A stretch of 64,000 bases of DNA from Haliotis asinina (lineage: Eukaryota > Mollusca > Gastropoda > Lepetellida > Haliotidae). The notes beneath the pieces are model-generated. The model was not told where the DNA came from. It did not search any database and saw only the letters and a program-made list of their open reading frames with translations. The stretch is from the NCBI RefSeq assembly GCF_037392515.1, contig NC_090281.1:49700645-49764644 (forward strand), given 5' to 3'. A program made the translations under genes and the position numbers. Shown here piece by piece: positions 45,502 through 58,153 of this stretch (the stretch's first letter is position 1; each line of letters starts with the position of its first letter).

Positions 45502-47391
45502 ACTCAGATCATTTAGCGTTTGGGGTTATCAATCATTAGCTATCAAGTTGGTTATAAATAAAATAACCCCCAGTTTTCGTCGGTGAGGAATGAAGAAAGT
45601 ACAAAAAACCCCAGAAATCTAATGGAAATAAATACAAAATAACATTAAAACAAGCAAACAAAAAAATAATGTTTTGGTTATTAAATTCTTGAGGTAGGGT
45701 GTAACAAACTGCACCTAGACTAATGGATTCATTCCTTTAACAAAACGCATGTGGTACCTTCTGGCAATAAAACGGTAATCTGGGGTATTTTCGATCGCCC
45801 TTGTTTACTGTAATAATACAAACTTTTGAATGAATTCTATCGACAAGATAGAGGAGCGAGGTTTGTCAAAGGGAAAGGCATTTGGAAAATTTGCTTAATA
45901 GTCCGTATGGTGGATCGTCTCAATATGGGAGGAAATCCCGGAATACTGTGTTTGTGTACTAGGTTGGTCTTGTCAAACGTCAAAGAACAATACTGGCGAA
46001 CCGGGATTCAATTCAAATCAACAACCATATCTAACTGAGGTTAGTAGAATACTCAGGTACGTGCAATACCACTCCCCCACCCCCTATCCCACCCCCACCC
46101 CCCACCCAATAAACAAAAAACAAAACAAAACCAAAATAAAATTAAAGCAACAACCCCAAAACAACACAAAAAGACAAAAATGGAAAGCAAACAAAACAGC
46201 AAAAGAACAAAAAACAAAACATTTAATGCTTATCCATTAGGGCGGTTCCAAAACATAATCGTGTAACAAACTGTATGTTTAAGTATATCAATATTCTACA
46301 AACATCACAGATATTAGCTAAATGCTTGCGCTTGAAAGCCAAGCACGAATTCGACATATAGATCAACCATGATTATAAAACTGCGGGTTCATTTATACTC
46401 TTGTCTGATTCTCCTCCTCTTTTTTTCTATCTTTCTATCTCTCTCTCACACACACACGCACGCACACAAACACGTACACTCTGGTTCTGCCATTGTCAAC
46501 CGCAAGTACATAACACTCTATATTGCAATAAACGTAACACCTATATACAAGAAATGTACATGTACAAATGAAGATTATATCACATTTTGTTTATCTAAAA
46601 CTATCAAGAATGAATACATGAACCATCCTTAAACTACAAAGTTGAAACAAGAAGACTTTATAAAAATAGGAACAGGTGATTTTCTAAAGATCTCTATCTA
46701 GACGTGAATATGGTTGTAAAATAAGAAATAGACATGAAATGGAAATGAAATGGTAACATATATAGGAAAAACACAAATAAATATGTATACACAGCTTAGG
46801 TGGTCAGTTTCAAGAGTAAGCTCGATTGGGGCTTGGATGCATATGCATTGGGCCACGTCGTCATATGGTTAACACATGTGGTCATTTTGTGGTCAAGGTG
46901 AACATAGTATGGGTGGTGTTATAACGAAGGCGATGAAAATGACGTCACGGTCACCTGTGGCAGCGAAGAAAGGACACGGTGCAGGGTATTACGTTAAGGT
47001 ATTTGAATATCGGGTTCATATGATTAATGTTTTCACAAACGTGACAAATGTTGGTATGGACAAATTTCACAGAGCTGCAAGTGACACTACAATATCACAA
47101 TAACTGGTCCATTGCCTACTGATGTTACAACTGGTTAGCTGACTAAGGATATCAAGCAATGAATAATGGTCATCAGAAAAACAACAACAAAAAACCCATT
47201 ACGACAGAAGCGGTAGTGATGGAATTGGTTGGCATTAAACGTAATAGTTTTTGATTGTTTGTGTTAACATAATATCGCTGCTGGACATTTGCTAAAATGA
47301 CCCTCGAGGATTATGATAATAGCCCTGTCAGAATTAGGAAAAAACCGAAATGATAAATGTCTACGCACGAGATAGTTCGGACACAATGACA
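45502..47391. other. No recognised gene
   Basis: AT-rich. It includes a C-rich run (about 46070-46105), an A-rich stretch to 46220 and a (CA)n run near 46446. Open frames at 45826-46038 and 46369-46632 are unsupported. Confidence 0.4.
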
Positions 47392-47660
47392 GTGCCTGTG
47401 AGTGAGTGAGTGAGTGAGTGAGAGAACTTAGTTTACCACCGCTGAGCAGTGCAAGCGGACTTGATTTACCAGTATTTGTCTTATACCGTGGCGTGTCAGC
47501 TTGAGTGAGTGTAGTTTTACGCCGCTTTCAGCAATATTCCAGTAGTATCACGACGCTGGATACCAGAAATAGGCTTCAGACCCCTGTGGGGAAGCGAACC
47601 TGGTTCTTAAGCGTGACTAGCGGACGCTTTAACCATTAGGCTCCCAAACCGCCCTGTGTC
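47392..47660 (-). repeat. tRNA-headed SINE with adjacent (GAGT)n
   Basis: A 'gtgagtgagtgagtgag' run at about 47400 is followed at 47500 by an antisense SINE (plus strand 'gtagttttacgccgctttca' to 'aaccattaggctcccaaac'). Confidence 0.8.
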
Positions 47661-47997
47661 GGGTTGATATAAGTTGGAAGGTTTCAGACGAGTACAACGT
47701 GAGTGGAGGTTTAGGGTACACTGCTGACAAACATAGAATCGGCATTCGAACCAAGTATCATAAATTTCCCAAGGGAGCTAACTACGTACAGGTACCTATA
47801 CCGAGGGTGGACGCATACAGACATTTCTTCTGGTCTAAGTCGTCCTATACTTCCTCCACTACCAATACATAGGATAAAACAGAAATTCTATTTAAATGAA
47901 ATCCGTCCATTCAATCTTATTTTGAAATGATATTTTCAGGATTTCAGGAACCTTTAGATTCGCTGACACAGTTTTAAAAAAAAGAGACCTCACAACA
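47661..47997. other. No recognised gene
   Basis: Unassigned. Confidence 0.35.
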
Positions 47998-48150
47998 ACA
48001 CTTTGGGTCAGTGGGTAGTCTAATGGTTAAAGTGTAAACCTGGCACCTGTACACCCGGATTCGACCCCACACGGTGACAGTAAGTGCGGCATGAACTCGG
48101 CCTCCCCCTAGAGTACTGGTAACATAGGAACAGCCACTCACTCATTCACT
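47998..48150 (+). repeat. Worn tRNA-headed SINE
   Basis: It has 'gtgggtagtctaatggttaa' and 'ggattcgaccccacacg', then a poorly kept body and a trace of 'actcactcattcac'. Confidence 0.6.
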
Positions 48151-48189
48151 GATGACAATGCACAATAGCCTACAGGTTGCCAATATAGG

Positions 48190-49262
48190 AACAGTTTCTG
48201 CGAGGTGTTTAATATTTATTGAAAAAAGCCTTAAACAGCAATGAAATATTTCACTTCATCAAAGTAACACGACTGTTTAATGAAGGTGACAAGGGAACAC
48301 AGAAATTTACTTCATCTGAAAACACATTAAATCGCTTCAATGCAATCTGAAACGATAAAAGTTGAAATTCGTAGAACATATGAGTGTAGTGAATTTGAAA
48401 AAAACACTTTCCTTTGATCTTTCCTCCTTGGATTAGCTACCCCGTCAACAAATGATTATGAATGATTTGGCTCATCCTGTCTGGCGTTTAATGTTGATTC
48501 TGTCATGTACTGCATGAATTTCGTGTTTTGAAGCTGAGAGTTACTATCTAGATCCTGTATCCTGCTCCTACAGTAGCGTCCAGCGCAATGTTTGAAATGA
48601 ACCAGCACTCAAACGTCCAGGAAACCAAACTATCAAATCAAATGAAATTCAACAATAACTAACAGCATTTATCACAGAACTAAGTTTGTAATATAAAACA
48701 AGCATCAGTTATTGTAAAGCTGATTCTGTTGTTAACATCTCAGTTCTGCCCCGAGCTGTTATTCTATAATAAATAATCTTAACTTAACAAGTAAACGTTC
48801 AAAGACTCACAGTTTGTCTAAATGTCCCAGAGATTCTCATTCACCCTGGCACACGAACTACATCAGTCGAACATTGTTCTTAACACAAATATCCGATTTA
48901 ATCTTGACCAACCCACACAAGTATTCTATTTGGAACATATTTACAACTCTCAAATGAGTATTTTAAGATGGAGCTCACAGAGAGTTCCGGAGATATAGTT
49001 ACATCCATTGAACAACAGGAGGTCATCCATAGACTGTAGTCATCCAGTAACCGTTTCTGAGAAAATATATCCTGGCACTGTTCTAGGCTTGTGTTTTCTC
49101 GTAACATTCAAATTTGGTCATAAATATTTGATACAGTTCAAAATATTCTCCAAACTGCAATCAGAAACACTGTCAACAGTTCTAGACTCTGGTAACAAGG
49201 TTATTACACGAAGACATGTATATAAATCACAGAATAGAATATATCGAAGAGATACATGTATC
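48190..49262 (-). other. Probable 3' UTR of the channel gene
   Basis: The stretch follows the stop codon at 49263. On the minus strand AATAAA occurs at 48215-48220, which would give a 3' UTR of about 1.05 kb. No other gene is visible. The polyadenylation point is inferred. Confidence 0.5.
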
Positions 49263-50659
49263 TCATAACTTCTGATCCAACTCCAGTGCTGAAATATTCG
49301 AGAGGGCATCTCCGTCTCGAGCCAGAACCTTCTCCACTTTCGTAAGTCGTTGTTTAAGTCTTTGCTGAGTGCTGTTGAAGTCTGCTAGCAAGCGGGCAAA
49401 CCGCGTCTGGAGAGTATCCAGCCCAGAGTCTATTCTCTCCATCTTCTGTTCTGCAGTTTCCTGTTTCTCTTCTTCCTTTCTCATGGCATCCTCATCCAGA
49501 AGGTTGTCCTTCTTTAGGATCTGTCGTCCACATTCTATTAACTTCCTCTTAGCTTCCGGGTACTCACCTAGAGCATCCCACAAGTCGTCCTTAGAGAGAC
49601 AGAAGAGGTCACTGTAGCCTAGACTACGTACATTGGCTGTCCTTCTGTTGCCTGTTTTGTTGCCAGCAATGTTCAATATACTGACTTCACCGAAGACACT
49701 TCCTTCGCTTAACGTTGCAAACACCGTGTGGCCATCGTCTCCCACAACGCTTAGCTTACCCCTTTTGACAATGTACATTTCCCGGCCAATGTCACCCTTC
49801 CGACAGATGTAATCCCCGGGGCTAAACACCTGAAGTTTGAGCTTCAACACAAGCTCCACAAGAAGTCCGGGTTCACAGTCCTGAAAAATGCTGACACGCT
49901 TTAGTGTTTCCAAATGCACATGAATTGCCATCTCGGCTTTCAGTTTGTCTGGCAATGCTGCTAGTACCTCCTCCTCATTCAGTGATTGCTTGTTTGTCCA
50001 TAGATAATCAAACCACTTAATGACTCTCTCCTCGAGTTCCTTGCTGACTTTTCGGAACTCCATGTACTGTTTGACTCCGTCCATTTTTTGCTGGAACTCT
50101 GAACGAGCGGCGTTCATGTTTGTGATCATACTACCAACATTTCCCACAATGGTGGCGAAGATTAACACACCGATCAAGAAATCCACCACCACAAACAGAT
50201 ACTCTCCATCTCTCTCTGGTTGAGGAGTTTCTCCTATTGTTGTCAAGGTCAAGGTTGACCAGTAAAAACTGTATATATACTTCCGACTGAGCGGCTTGTA
50301 CTTTGGGTCACTTACGTTTCCGTACACCCAGCCGTCTGAACCGTAACCAATAAGCCCACTTATTGCAAAATATATACATGCATTCCAATGGATAATTATC
50401 AATATATACAACACAAGATGGAATATTCGGAACATATTGGTAAAGCTCGTTCTTGTCTCAGTTCGGTCGAAGAATTCCAGAAGCCGTTTCACTCTGAGGA
50501 GGCGATTAAATCGGATCTCCGGTGTATTCAGTCCTGTGAGGAAATAAAACAGGTCTGTGGGTAGGACACTCACAACGTCTAGGATAAATGTCCGCGTTTT
50601 CATGTAGTTTTTCCTGAGTTTGACAGGGTCGGTTACCATTAGGCCTTGTTCCAAGTAAC
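49263..50659 (-). CDS. CNG channel, terminal coding exon
   Basis: This exon carries everything from the end of S2 to the stop. The acceptor (gtgtcatttcag) is at 50661-50660 and the first full codons read YLEQGLM. An NVS sequon lies in the S5-pore loop, where vertebrate CNGA1 is glycosylated. The exon is long and uninterrupted, with no damage. The last part, [20 protein letters not shown] then [13 protein letters not shown], has heptad leucines typical of the CLZ coiled coil that sets subunit stoichiometry. Confidence 0.93.
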
Positions 50660-53600
50660 CTGAAATGACACAATACAATTACAAATATATTCCAAGTAAA
50701 AGATCGGGGCACTGGTGTGTTTACCCGGAGTCCACTAGTTACCTCGGATGTTAGATTCGGCCTTAGTTTGAACCTTGGTTTTTCTGCACCATGCTTCCCC
50801 TTACTAAGGTTACCAGAGTGCTAATCGTCTATAAGGGATATCATTACTCACCCGCTGAAGATACTGCAGTGTAATATTTTTACGGCATTATATTTTTACG
50901 GCAATATTGCACTAGTGTAATACCGCTTGACGTATGACGTCAAAATGGTTCAAAGTTGTGACGTCACAATGCTAATGCCGATGTCGCAGTTTTACTAGAC
51001 CTTGCTTGACTCGCGGAGAGCTGAGAGTCCTCACACTGTAGGGAATTTCGCGGCTTTCGCTCGTTTGATACCAAATCATTAACTCGTTTATTAAAAACGG
51101 TATTACACGGAAGGTCGCTTTGTATCCTCTATATATTTACCATTTCACTTCGTCAACATAGCTCACCTGTTCTGAATTGCACCCACATGTCCAGGAGATA
51201 AAAGAAGTCACTGAGATAGTCCAACGTGAGCCACAGAGACTGGAACCGCTCCTGGAGCTCCCAGAACACCGCCCGGGCGATGATGAAGACGAGGTTGTAT
51301 GTGACTGCCACGGAGATGAAGAACAGCCAGCGGTAGTAGAACCCCTCGGACGGGTCCACGTAGAAGTGTTTCCAGTACCTGCACCAGCAAAAAAACAGTG
51401 AATGAGTGAGTGGGTGACTTCGTGACTGGGTGAGTGGGTGCCTGGGTGAGTGAGTGTGTGAGTGTGTGAGTGAGTGCGTGGATGGGTGAGTGAGTGAGTG
51501 AGTGGGTGAGTGAGTGTGTGAGTGAGTGCGTGGATAAGTGAGTGAGTGAGTAGGTGAGTGAGTGTGTGAGTGAGTGGATGGGTAAGTGAGTGAGTGGATG
51601 AGTGAGTGAGCGGGTGACTATGTGAGTGAGTGTGTGAGTGAGTGGATGGGTAAGTGAGTGAGTGAGTGGGTGAGGGGATGAGTGAGTGAGTGGATGGGTG
51701 AGTGAGTGGGTGAGTGAGTCAGTGGATGGGTAAGTGAGTGAGTGACAGGGTGAGGGGATAAGTGAGAGGTGGAATGGGTGAGTGGGTGGGTGAGTGGGTG
51801 AGTGGGTGGGTGAGTGAGTCAGTGGATGGGTTAGTGACTGAATGGGTGAGGGGATGGGTGAGTGAGTGACTGACTGGGTGAGTGAGTGTGTAAGTGAGTC
51901 AGTGGATGGGTAAGTGAGTGTGTGACTGGGTGAGGGGATGAGTGACTGAATGGGTGTGTGAGTGGATGGGTGAGTGGGTGACTGGATGAGTGAGTCATTC
52001 TTACTGGACCACCTTCATATTACTGAAGTTCATTCATAGCATTTTCACCACATATTTGCCTTTAATTCCCCCAGGAATATATTTCGGCAGATATTCGAGA
52101 TCGTTCATTCTCTGTTGTTGACATTTTGAATTCCGTTTGTGCAACTTCATACAGACGCTTGTCATTTCCTAAGATTGCACAATAATACAGTCATCTGTTG
52201 TGGACAAAATTGTGTTGAATAAAGGAAATATACATGGCGACCTTCCTCTGATTCACCCTGGTGTGTGCACAAGGAAGAAACTCTACCGCTCCATCCAACA
52301 CCACTGTAATTTGTTTCTTTGTAGGGGGGTTATAAATATTCATATTCATACAATAGGGTTGTCACCAAAACTAATTCCACCGCCATGTATAGAATATAAA
52401 ATGTTATTTGATACATCTCCAATGTGTAGATAACGCTTCCCTCTGAATAACCGATTAATGACTTTCTAATTTTACAATATGGCGGGACGGACTTCTGTGC
52501 ATGTTTGACAACTGTCATGTGTGTTGATAATTTTGATCACACAAATGTCTGTGGTTATATATCGATAACGGTCGTGGTGTGGTAATTATCTGCATACATG
52601 GCTAAAGGCATATAGTTACACTTCTCATTCAATTTGGAATATGAATGAACGCCTCATTCGACAATGTTCCAGCTATATAGCGACATTCTGTAAATAATCG
52701 ATTCTGGACTAGACAATTCAGTGATCAACATAGCATCTATAGAACTGGGATACGATGACATGTGTCATGCATGTCTGCGAGCCTGACCACCAGATCCCAT
52801 TTCTTGCCTATTACTACAGGCATAGATTACTGATAGCCAAATAATATACACTCATGTTTGACGTGTGCTATTTGATGCATTGAGACAGGCACATAGTGGT
52901 GCTTTGGACCTTACAAGCACAACAGGAGAGGGTCCGGGATTTGGGAGAAGGATAGGGGATACACATAATACCTGAAATGGCACACATTTCGGACAGTATT
53001 CTGGCTTGCATCATATAGCTTAAGGCGCATGAATACACTACAGCTTCCTATTGATGCAATAAAAATCTTATTATCCCTTAAGACTTTCCTTAAATTGATA
53101 ATTGAAACTTGGAGGCGAACAGCTTCCAAACGGAAAACATTTGCCATACATGGAATGTAAACAATTGCTCAGTAGATCGAAAACAGTTGTCTGCGTTTGC
53201 CGAACTGGTTTGAAGGTGAGCGTCATTCAACAGCGCTCTGCAAGGGACATAACAATATGGGGTTAATTTGAAAAAAATGTTCAACGTTTCATTAATTCAT
53301 TTGAACGTTTTAATTTCATATTGTAGCCTAATTCATACCTACTTTGAAAATAAATTATAAGGTAGCTTCCCAATTAATAGTCTTATGAGAAAAACATTAT
53401 TTATTTTAAGAGAAGTGTGGTGTTACATAGTGCCTTTACATTAGCACTGTTTCGGTGTTGTTTTTTTTTGTTTTAGATAACGTTGTGGTAATAATAATAT
53501 CTTTAAAAATTATAACTTGAGTTATTACTTGAAGAGTTACGGGAGCCCTACGAGAGAGTAATGGGGTGTTACGGGAGTGTTACATGGGTGTAACGACAGT

Positions 53601-56600
53601 GTTATATGGGTGTTAAGAAAGTGTCACAGCGATGTTACGGGAGAGTTACATGGGTGTAACGACAGTGTTATATGGGTGTTAAGAAAGTGTCACAGCGATG
53701 TTACGGGAGTGTTACATGGGTGTAACGACAGTGTTATATGGGTGTTAAGAAAGCGATCACAGCGATGTTACGGGAGAGTTACATGACGTTATGGGATTGT
53801 TACGTGGGCGAAGATTCTGTTACACGGATGTTACAGGAATGTTAAATGGGTGTTACGGGAGTGTTACAGGGATGTTACGGGCGTGTTACATAGGTTTTAG
53901 GCAGCGTTATGGGGGTGACGTAGGCTGTTCGGGGACGATACTGGTGTTACGGGAGTATTTTGGGGATCATACGGGCGTTACGTGAGCGTCATGGGGATGT
54001 TACACGAATGTTACGGACAGTTACATGGGTATTACGGGAGTGTTACGGGACTGTTGAGAGGGTGTGTGGGGAGAGTTGTGGGGGTGTTAGAGGTCTGCTC
54101 CTAGCCTGTAAATAATCTAACCATGCAGAAAGCCAGAATTAAAAACCCATTGATCTTCCAACTGTTGATCCAGAAGCCCGGAATAATATTATGTTTGCTT
54201 CCTATGTAGTTATTCACATGGCCCGTGCCACATTCATCCAGCGAGTGTTTAACCTTCACTGACAATATTGTGGCAACAAGCCGCTGTTGAAAGCATGATG
54301 CACTGATAGATCGACGTTAGGACAATGTTATGCCAATAAATATTTGCACTGCAGGATCCTTTCCTCTTATTGACTCAAGCGACGAAGGAAACATCCCTCC
54401 TTAAAACAGACATATAGATGCATAGGGCCCCACATAACCTGAACAAAATTATTACAAATTATTTCAAGTGGAAAGGCACATCTGAGCAATGGCCGGCCAT
54501 TGAACTTGTGGCTCTATTTAAGAGTAGGTCTGTCACTGAAAGGCCGTGTAGATTTAGAGGAATAACAAACAGAAAGTAATTTTCTCACTTGAGCAAGCGC
54601 ACGTCAATAGTGAGGTTAGACCTTTCGCGCCGCCATGACACTATAGTTAGACGAAGGAAGACCAAGCGGAAGAGGTTCGTGACCATAGACCTAAGCGAAA
54701 CACTATCCTTGCTATCCCATGCTTAGACAAACAGAGTCTGTGCTATGGTTAAACTGCGTCGATACTAGATGAAGGAAATGATAAGTAAACAATGCCAACC
54801 ATAGGATTCAGCCCCCTAGAACGGCTGTGGCCATAGAGAACCATTTGGATGTGACGAGAGAAGGATTTTTCAACTGGGTTACGACTTGAGTAGCACCCTA
54901 TTTTACTTGGCGTCCTGTTGGCTGGGCTTACATCAAGCTTAGTCCCGTCTGGGGAATAATTGGTCACTTATCATCTAACCAGAATAAGATTAGCGCAAGT
55001 GTTCGGGGTTTAGATCGGCTCCCTTCTAACTTCCGATGTGAGGCAATCAATGGACACGCAGGCTCGGCCAAACCAAGGCTTGATTAAAGCTTGAAGATGT
55101 AGCGGCGATGGTGTTCTTCATGTCCTGTAGAGCCCTTTGCTTTCTGTGCCGTAATTTACTTAAGTAGACTTGCATTCAATCTGTAGGTGAACCCCAGTCG
55201 AGTGGTTTTTGCTGGTTGAACTAAGCTGTTCTTGAGTCTACATGTCAGCTTGCAGCACTCAGTGTTTCCAGTTCGGCCAAGTTCAAGGATTGTTTCTGTT
55301 ACAAACTCTGAAACGATCTGAATTCACATGAATAATTTTGCGTATAATGTCAAAGTTTGAAATACCTCATTTATTCTGTTTTTAACCCTTAATTCTGCTT
55401 ATCTACGCATGTGCACTTAAGTTGTCTTAGCTGAAATTATTTCTTTGGCGTTTAAGAGTAACTAAAGAATTGTTATGGCAGCAACCGACGTTATGTATAT
55501 TCTATGACAGTAGCAAATTGAAGGGGATTTTTACATACACTTTTATTACCACTTCAACAATAACGTATCCAGATACAAAAGTGAGTGAGTGAGTGGGTGA
55601 GTGTGAAAGAGTATGGGTTTACGTCGCTTTTAGCAACGTCGATCAGCAATATAACGGCGACACTAGAAATGGGCTTCACATAGTGTCCATGTGGGGAATC
55701 GAACCCGGGTCTTTGGCGTGACGAGTGAACGCTTTATCCACTAGGCTAACCCCATCGCCCCTCTATATGCAATAAACAAGGAACTGGTATCCATAAAATT
55801 GTATCCTTTCTTACAAATTCGAAAGGTCGTTTTGGGTAACCGAAACTGTGGTGTCACGCCGGGATACCAAACTCCATCTTCCTGGTAACTTGAAGAAAAT
55901 GGCACTGTGCAAATACTTCAAGAGTTTGTGTTAAATCGGGTTTCAGGCGCTCTGATAATCTAGTTAGCAGTTCGCACAAGAAAATAATCAGGAAAATTTC
56001 AAAAACTATGTTAATCAGTGACTGGATGAACGTTGAAATCCTCACGTTTATAGAGTTTTTGGAAGCTATCGAATGCCATTCCGTATTCCTTTCTTGATAA
56101 CCCATGCCATCTTTTAGACTTTCTGGCGCAATTGCAAACAAAAACGAATCATGACGTGCAGCCCCCGCAGAAGTTGGACAGTGAGATGGGCTCGAGGTTA
56201 GCGAAGTGAAGAACGCTACCGATAAAGGGGGCATAAAACTGGTGACCTTCCATGTTGGGTAGGCGGCATGCTTTAACCTTCAACTAGTCACTGTGGTCGT
56301 TCACCGGAAAAACGGTACAATTTGGCTTCCATGACTACATCACATAACTGAACTGATGGAATGAGTAGTCTTATGAACTGAAGCCTGAACAACAGTCTGC
56401 AAATGGACGAAGAAGAAAAGGGGTAATTTTGGCTAATTTTAATTCGGTGCATGATGATATGAAGTGGGCGCTACTATGCGTAAAACGCATGTCAGAGAAC
56501 GGTTACAATCACGTCTTCGGTTTTGTTACAGTCAAGCTTTGGACACTGGTTACAGTGAAGCTTTGGTATTGTTACAGTCACGCTTTGGATATTGGGTACA

Positions 56601-57016
56601 GAAACACCTTGGGATTTGGTTACAGTCACGCTTTGGTACTGGTTACAGTCACGCCTTGGGTACTGGTTACAGTCACGCTTCGGATACTGGTTACAGTCAC
56701 GCCTTGGGTACTGGTTACAGTCACGCCTTGGGTGCTGGTTACAGTCACGCTTTGGGTACTGGTTACAGTCACGCTTCGGATACTGATTACAGTCACGCTT
56801 CGGATAATGGTTACAGTCACGCCTTGGGTGCTGGTTACAGTCACGCTTTGGGTACTGGTTACAGTCAAGCTTCGGATACTGGTTACTTTCACGCCTTGGG
56901 TACTGGATACAGTCTTACTACTCACTACTATCACTAAGACTGCTATCGCTACTATTGCTAACGGTGCTTCTACTTACTGCTGTTTGTTACAACTGTTACT
57001 ACACTACTACCACCAT

Positions 57017-57054
<38 letters not shown>

Positions 57055-58106
57055 TTACTACCAACTACACAATTACTACTACTTACGTCTACCACTACAT
57101 ACTACTACTGATACAACTGATACCACTACTATGTACTACTACCACTACAACGACTACTACTATTGCTACAACTAACACATACCACATCCTCTACTTACTA
57201 CTTCTTGCAACAACTACGACTACTTCTACTACTGCTACTACCGCTAGGACCCACAAAACTAGCATTTACTCGTAGTCTGTATAATGCCTTCATGGTATCT
57301 GCAGACGAAGTCTGAAATAGGCCGGAGAGGTCCAACAATGTCTCCCCTCCACTTCCTACATACACGAGCATGCACGTGGCTATCTAAGCGCAATTAACTT
57401 GAACGTTGAACCTCTCACACATCACATCTAGTCTCAAGTCATTCGCAAACCATTATGTGCCACGGAAAGATATATCACCTCGTAAAAAATGTCTGGGGCT
57501 CTTCGGAGCCGGGAGGTAAATTCACATTGTAGTACTATTGCGAGACCACATAGCGTTTGGTATCGCCATTATAGTCCAAAAGTAAAATTCCCAAAAATTG
57601 GTTTCTATTTATTGCTACAGTAAAATTTCATCCATATACACAAGTAACTGCAGAAAATATGATTTATACATATTTTCATCACAGAAAACGTCCATATGAG
57701 ATATAGTAAACACATATAGACACAATCGTTTCTCATGAGCGTGCGTCGAGTCAGGGCGCTGATAAACACATTATATTGATCACGACGGGGAATTGTATAA
57801 ATGATTTCTGTCCCTGACTGTCGCAAGAATTGCTGGTGTGAAAAAACGATTTATTCGCCCGTATAATATGAATGGCATATGAATACTTATGAATTAAACA
57901 TGTTAACCGTCCTTGGTATACGCAGACAGAAACCATACATGGAACAATCGTCTTGAAGGAAGGTTTTGGTTTGGTTATATCATCTGACAATGCATCTTAT
58001 TGGATAAGAGTTTGTTTCGGTGAGAAAATACACACATATTGACTTGTCTCATATTTGAGAACTTATATTTTTGAAATAATACGAATTTGATTTCCAGTCA
58101 TGACAT

Positions 58107-58153
<47 letters not shown>

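Noticed and set aside
56429-57275. Frames of 248, 157 and 106 residues
   Set aside because: They run through the 24-bp minisatellite and the CTA tract and are low-complexity artefacts.
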